Positions 6,288 to 7,267 of a stretch of DNA of 7,267 nt are shown piece after piece. The stretch covers positions 1 through 7,267 of the forward strand of contig JAUVEX010000048.1 of assembly GCA_030594585.1 (NCBI GenBank), written 5' to 3'. The stretch is from an archaeon. GTDB lineage: Archaea; EX4484-52; B79-G9. A model generated the notes under the pieces. It saw only the letters and a list, made by a program, of their open reading frames with translations. It searched no databases and was not told the DNA's origin. The stretch's first letter is position 1, and every line of letters starts with the position of its first letter. Position numbers and translations under genes: made by a program.

Positions 6288-6335
6288 ATTCTTTCTAAAT
6301 TCATGAAACTTGTGTGGTTTCATTCATGAAAGAAT
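6288..6335. repeat. Two-part imperfect hairpin in the L3 leader region
   Basis: The outer stem is ATTCTTTC (6288-6295) with GAAAGAAT (6328-6335). The inner stem is ATGAAAC (6303-6309) with GTTTCAT (6317-6323) around a 7-nt loop. The stems are separated by an asymmetric internal loop (7 and 4 nt). The palindrome TTCATGAA occurs twice (6300-6307 and 6323-6330). If transcription starts at P1, this element would form at the very 5' end of the operon mRNA. It could be a protein-binding leader structure or, as DNA, a double operator. Confidence 0.6.
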
Positions 6336-6362
6336 TCAACATCCATTATATGCGGCGTTAAC

Positions 6363-6370
6363 TATATAAA
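6363..6370 (-). promoter_or_regulatory. TATA box P1 (TTTATATA) for the r-protein operon
   Basis: The minus strand carries a perfect TTTATATA box A. Transcription would be expected to start near 6340, giving a leader of about 175 nt in front of L3 that opens with the 6335-6288 hairpin. The box abuts the 3' arm of the 6370-6393 hairpin, so the end signal of the gene upstream and this promoter share sequence. Confidence 0.6.
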
Positions 6371-6393
6371 GCTTGTGCCTGCAAGCACAAGCT
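6370..6393 (-). terminator. Perfect 9-bp hairpin after the unknown gene, terminator-like
   Basis: AGCTTGTGC and GCACAAGCT form a perfect 9-bp stem with a 6-nt loop. On the minus strand it lies 40 nt after the stop of the 116-residue gene and is followed by TTTATATA, whose first T is shared with the stem. It looks like a transcript end for that gene. Archaeal termination depends mainly on T-runs and this one is short, so it may instead stabilise the 3' end or be a DNA site. Confidence 0.5.
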
Positions 6394-6433
6394 GTGATTT
6401 TATATGGGTGGGTCTATTGTAGTTGATTTTGGG

Positions 6434-6784
6434 TTATCCGGCATATTTGTTCTCTAGGTTCAATATGCATCCACCCACAGGAGATTTTTCACGTAATACT
6501 TTAACGGGAATAAATATTGTGTGTTTGTGGTCATTAAGAAGGTCGCTTATCGTTTCAGGGATGGACTCTTCAGTTACTGAAGTGATAGTGCCATTTGTTA
6601 AAGAGTTATCGATAACTGAGGGATATTTAGTGCATTGTTGGGGTATCTCTCCATAATAAACAATAGCGTGTATATTGTTGGGGCGAAAATGAGTAGTAAG
6701 ACCACCCTTTTGGTCTATTAACACCTTTGCGGCAATTTTCATACAGGCTGATGGGTCTTTTTCAATATATATTGCGAATGCCAT
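6434..6784 (-). CDS. Unrecognised 116-residue protein
   Basis: I do not recognise this protein. It is a soluble-looking, mixed alpha/beta sequence with no signal peptide or membrane segment and three scattered cysteines (14, 51, 106). A short strand (FAIYIE) is followed by a helix (CMKIAAKVLIDQ), then strands around IHAIVYYGEI (38-47), an acidic helix (ESIPETISDLLND, 73-85) and the strand TIFIPVKVL (89-97). Support for it being real: it fills the gap between secG and the r-protein control region, reads in the same direction, has a TATA box centred 26 nt before its ATG (implying a leaderless mRNA, as at secG), and a hairpin follows its stop. An open frame on the opposite strand (6423-6656) is shorter and has no such signals. 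It could be lineage-specific. Confidence 0.65.
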   Translation of the reverse strand: MAFAIYIEKDPSACMKIAAKVLIDQKGGLTTHFRPNNIHAIVYYGEIPQQCTKYPSVIDNSLTNGTITSVTEESIPETISDLLNDHKHTIFIPVKVLREKSPVGGCILNLENKYAG

Positions 6785-6805
6785 ATAAACACAGTATTTA
6801 TGCAG

Positions 6806-6814
6806 TTATAAAAA
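6806..6814 (-). promoter_or_regulatory. TATA box for the 116-residue gene
   Basis: TTTTTATAA on the minus strand is centred 26 nt upstream of the ATG at 6784. That is the normal distance from box A to the transcription start, so the mRNA would be leaderless. No Shine-Dalgarno sequence precedes the ATG, which agrees. Confidence 0.6.
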
Positions 6815-6845
6815 TTTATAATACTATCTCGAAGAACTATTAGAT

Positions 6846-6850
6846 AAAAA
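6846..6850 (-). terminator. T-run directly after secG
   Basis: Five Ts follow the secG stop codon after two bases. Archaeal RNA polymerase stops at such T-runs, so this is the likely end of the secG transcript. No strong stem precedes it. Confidence 0.4.
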
Positions 6851-6852
6851 TC

Positions 6853-7011
6853 TCAAATAAAGAAAATTCTCATAAAAACGCTGATTACAATAATCCCTAC
6901 ACACAAACCGACTATCGCCTGTGGGGGAATCTGTATTGCTTCTTTGTATTCGTCAAAATACCTTACAAGCCCTGCAGTTGATTGGGGCATTGATGTTTTT
7001 TCTTTTGCCAT
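6853..7011 (-). CDS. secG: Preprotein translocase subunit SecG / Sec61-beta
   Basis: Small third subunit of the archaeal SecYEG (Sec61) channel. The frame from ATG 7011 to TGA 6853 gives 52 residues, the usual size. The N-terminal cytoplasmic part reads MAKEKTSMPQSTAGLVRYFDEYKEAIQIPPQ, with the family hallmark AGLVRYFDE at 13-21 and the IPP/IDP turn before the membrane. A single hydrophobic segment (about residues 32-52, AIVGLCVGIIVISVF then MRIFFI) is the tail anchor; this is the normal C-tail-anchored layout. A TATA box is centred about 26 nt before the ATG, so it is probably leaderless and transcribed on its own. A T-run follows the stop. It sits between rnpB and the 116-residue gene. Confidence 0.9.
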   Translation of the reverse strand: MAKEKTSMPQSTAGLVRYFDEYKEAIQIPPQAIVGLCVGIIVISVFMRIFFI

Positions 7012-7031
7012 AATAACACACTATAAACTAA

Positions 7032-7041
7032 ATTATAAAAA
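7032..7041 (-). promoter_or_regulatory. TATA box of secG, merged with the T-run after rnpB
   Basis: The minus strand reads TTTTTATAAT, centred about 26 nt before the secG ATG, which predicts a leaderless mRNA. The same T-run (7037-7041) comes a few bases after the expected 3' end of the RNase P RNA and could serve as its termination signal. Confidence 0.6.
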
Positions 7042-7044
7042 GAT

Positions 7045-7267
7045 TATTGGCGCGGTGTGGAGAGTAAGCCGCCTTTTGTTTCATTCCCGTCGTAATTCCG
7101 GCACCGTTATTGTCCGAAACTGGTAGGAATTTTAGCATTCGACTAAGCGTGAATTCTCACTTGCTCCCACGGATGCCCGTTTCATCGTTCCTTTGGGATC
7201 GTCAGCCTTAACGGCATCAACCTATAACCAAAGGCCGTATCGTTTCTGATGCATTGCCTTCCCTCTC
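7045..7267 (-). ncRNA. rnpB: RNase P RNA (archaeal type), 3' part, cut by window edge
   Basis: Catalytic RNA of RNase P, which matures tRNA 5' ends. No protein frame fits this stretch, and conserved RNase P elements occur in the right order on the minus strand. CAGAAACGATAC (7249-7238) is the J11/12 region. A 7-bp P12 stem follows (CCTTTGG at 7234-7228 with CCAAAGG at 7196-7190). GATGAAACGG (7186-7177) is J12/11. GTGGGAGCAAG lies near 7170-7160 with a GTGA/TCAC hairpin after it. The 3' conserved region ACAAAAGGCGGCTTAC (7079-7064) is CR-V, forming part of P4. The 5' third, including CR-I and the first strand of P1, is beyond the edge. The exact 3' end is uncertain, about 7042-7052. Motifs were recognised from memory of the family, not by a covariance search. 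Confidence 0.83.

Noticed and set aside
6272..6327. Two tiny coupled frames in the L3 leader on the minus strand (8 and 10 codons, ATGA overlap at 6304-6301), resembling leader peptides
   Set aside because: They have no Shine-Dalgarno site and no codon runs that suggest attenuation, and the ATGs arise from the repeated TTCATGAA palindrome. Chance is the simpler explanation.
6423..6656. Plus-strand frame of 77 codons
   Set aside because: It is antisense to the 116-residue gene, which is longer, agrees in direction with all neighbours and has a TATA box at the right distance.
6944..7126. Plus-strand frame of 60 codons
   Set aside because: It crosses secG and the conserved 3' end of the RNase P RNA on the opposite strand; no signals support it.
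1..7267. Mobile elements, CRISPR array, tRNA genes or a new multi-gene system
   Set aside because: I saw no direct-repeat array, transposase, integrase or tRNA-like fold. Apart from the one unknown gene, all genes belong to conserved translation and secretion families.

Overview
This is an archaeal chromosomal segment. Every gene I can support reads right to left (minus strand). The archaeal assignment rests on four points: the r-protein order starts with L3 rather than S10; the genes for aIF1 (SUI1) and RNase P protein Rpp29 sit between L29 and S17; there is a Sec61-beta-type SecG; and promoters are TATA-box (box A) type, with GGTGA-like Shine-Dalgarno sites inside the operon. The base composition is AT-rich with many A-runs in lysine codons. 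The presence of both aIF1 and Rpp29 in the cluster fits Euryarchaeota or related lineages. The lysine/glutamate-rich appendages on S3 and L23 and the tight packing would also suit a small-genome DPANN archaeon, but I cannot settle the lineage from this window.

Layout in transcription order: (1) positions 7267 to about 7045 hold the 3' part of the RNase P RNA (rnpB), cut by the window edge. (2) 7011-6853 is a short secG/Sec61-beta gene. (3) 6784-6434 is a 116-residue protein I do not recognise. (4) 6433-6166 is a 268-base non-coding region with three inverted repeats and two good TATA boxes, the likely control region of the operon. (5) 6165 to 1 is the ribosomal-protein operon: L3, L4, L23, L2, S19, L22, S3, L29, aIF1, Rpp29, S17 and L14, the last cut by the left edge. 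Gaps are 1-21 nt or the genes overlap (L29/aIF1 by 17 nt, Rpp29/S17 by ATGA), so translation is probably coupled along one long mRNA.

The products work together in making ribosomes and starting translation: large-subunit proteins around the peptidyl-transferase centre and exit tunnel (L2, L3, L4, L22, L23, L29, L14), small-subunit proteins (S3, S17, S19), an initiation factor, and a protein subunit of RNase P whose RNA subunit lies about 6 kb upstream. SecG, next to rnpB, belongs to the translocon that docks at the exit tunnel beside L23/L29.

Most of the window is conserved housekeeping sequence. The less ordinary parts are the structured L3 leader, the unknown 116-residue gene, the large charged tail of S3 with a matching N-terminal arm on L23, the Trp-to-Phe change in the L3 finger, and gene boundaries where terminator-like elements merge with the next TATA box. 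I found no mobile element, CRISPR array, tRNA or new multi-gene system.
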